Below, piece by piece: positions 19,323 through 19,564 of a stretch of DNA of 19,564 nucleotides (position 1 is the stretch's first letter; each line of letters begins with the position of its first letter). The DNA is from VGJV01 sp964646415 (GTDB lineage Bacteria; Patescibacteriota; Minisyncoccia; UBA6257; 2-01-FULL-56-20): contig CAZYEL010000018.1 in the NCBI GenBank assembly GCA_964646415.1, forward strand, positions 1-19,564. Direction: 5' to 3'. Below the pieces are notes generated by a model that saw only the letters and a list, made by a program, of their open reading frames with translations, was not told where the DNA came from and ran no database searches. A program made the translations under genes and the position numbers.

Positions 19323-19564
19323 TCGCGCTCCGGCGCGTTTTTTGTTGTTCGCGATTCGTTTCCGGTATCGCCCGAGCATTTCTGCGGGCGTCCAGTACTG
19401 GAGTACCTCCATCGGCCTCCGGTTGAGCTTCGCTTCCAGATTCGCCATGAATTTCTTTGAATAGTGTGCAATGCTTGATCCCTTGGGAACATCGCGCCGT
19501 ATGGCTCGATTCACGTTTTCAATACTCCCTTTCTCCCACGCATGATAGGGGTGACAGAAGAAGA
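19305..19564 (-). CDS. IS30-family transposase, C-terminal part
   Basis: The minus-strand frame enters from the window edge with FFCHPYHAWEKGSIENVNR. In IS30-type transposases the segment 'PYHSWERGTNENTNGLIR' carries the catalytic Glu of the DDE triad; here it is the E of SIEN. The part IRRDVPKGSSIAHYSKKF and the ending LNRRPMEVLQYWTPAEML are also family hallmarks. The remaining tail is basic (RYRKRIANNKKRAGARCKRV). The first two catalytic Asp residues lie outside the window, so completeness is unknown. It has the same orientation as the left fragment, but together they cover only about 190 residues of an expected 320 or so. Confidence 0.88.
   Translation of the reverse strand, partial: FFCHPYHAWEKGSIENVNRAIRRDVPKGSSIAHYSKKFMANLEAKLNRRPMEVLQYWTPAEMLGRYRKRIANNKKRAGARCKRVS

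Noticed and set aside
1..19564. The window as a closed circular element
   Set aside because: Joining the ends would make one transposase of about 190 residues lacking most of the catalytic core, so the edges do not connect directly; the content is also chromosomal.

Overview
The window looks like a piece of chromosome from a Candidate Phyla Radiation bacterium (Patescibacteria, probably Parcubacteria-like). This is inferred from gene content and style: a DUF4012 protein, compact housekeeping genes, -10 boxes a few bases before start codons, and many short palindromic or heptameric repeats between genes and even inside them. UGA is used as a stop (for example at the mntA/hepT junction), so the UGA=Gly code of Gracilibacteria/SR1 does not apply. 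No taxonomic marker was aligned.

Layout. Both edges lie in IS30-family transposase sequence on the minus strand: an N-terminal part at 1-319 carrying a poly-A frameshift, and a C-terminal part at 19305-19564. Next to the left element is an accessory patch (373-2668). It holds a MntA-HepT toxin-antitoxin pair on the minus strand, an unrecognised 140-residue gene, and a DUF6922-like/AbiEii-like nucleotidyltransferase pair. The rest is core genome: serS, alr and an FtsQ/DivIB-like gene on the plus strand, then a PMT-type glycosyltransferase on the minus strand. That gene diverges from a DUF4012 gene across a shared -10 element. The plus strand continues with lepA, an ftsB-like gene, a SurA_N-like gene, two tandem pcm paralogues, tRNA-Gly(CCC), a DUF1761 membrane protein, dnaG, rpoD and an unrecognised membrane protein.

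How the genes fit together. alr, the FtsQ-like and the FtsB-like genes serve peptidoglycan precursor supply and division. serS, tRNA-Gly and lepA serve translation, and dnaG-rpoD is the classic macromolecular-synthesis pairing. The two Pcm proteins may repair isoaspartyl damage, though the second has diverged near its active site.

The most unusual material is not protein-coding in origin. It includes degenerate 7-nt tandem arrays between genes, with related sequence inside alr and lepA reading frames; a common palindromic repeat inside dnaG; an inverted-repeat family whose arms change together, upstream of pcm1 and rpoD, with the rpoD start codon inside one arm; and a roughly 115-nt nested hairpin just downstream of tRNA-Gly whose 3' side carries an 18-nt copy of the tRNA 3' end.
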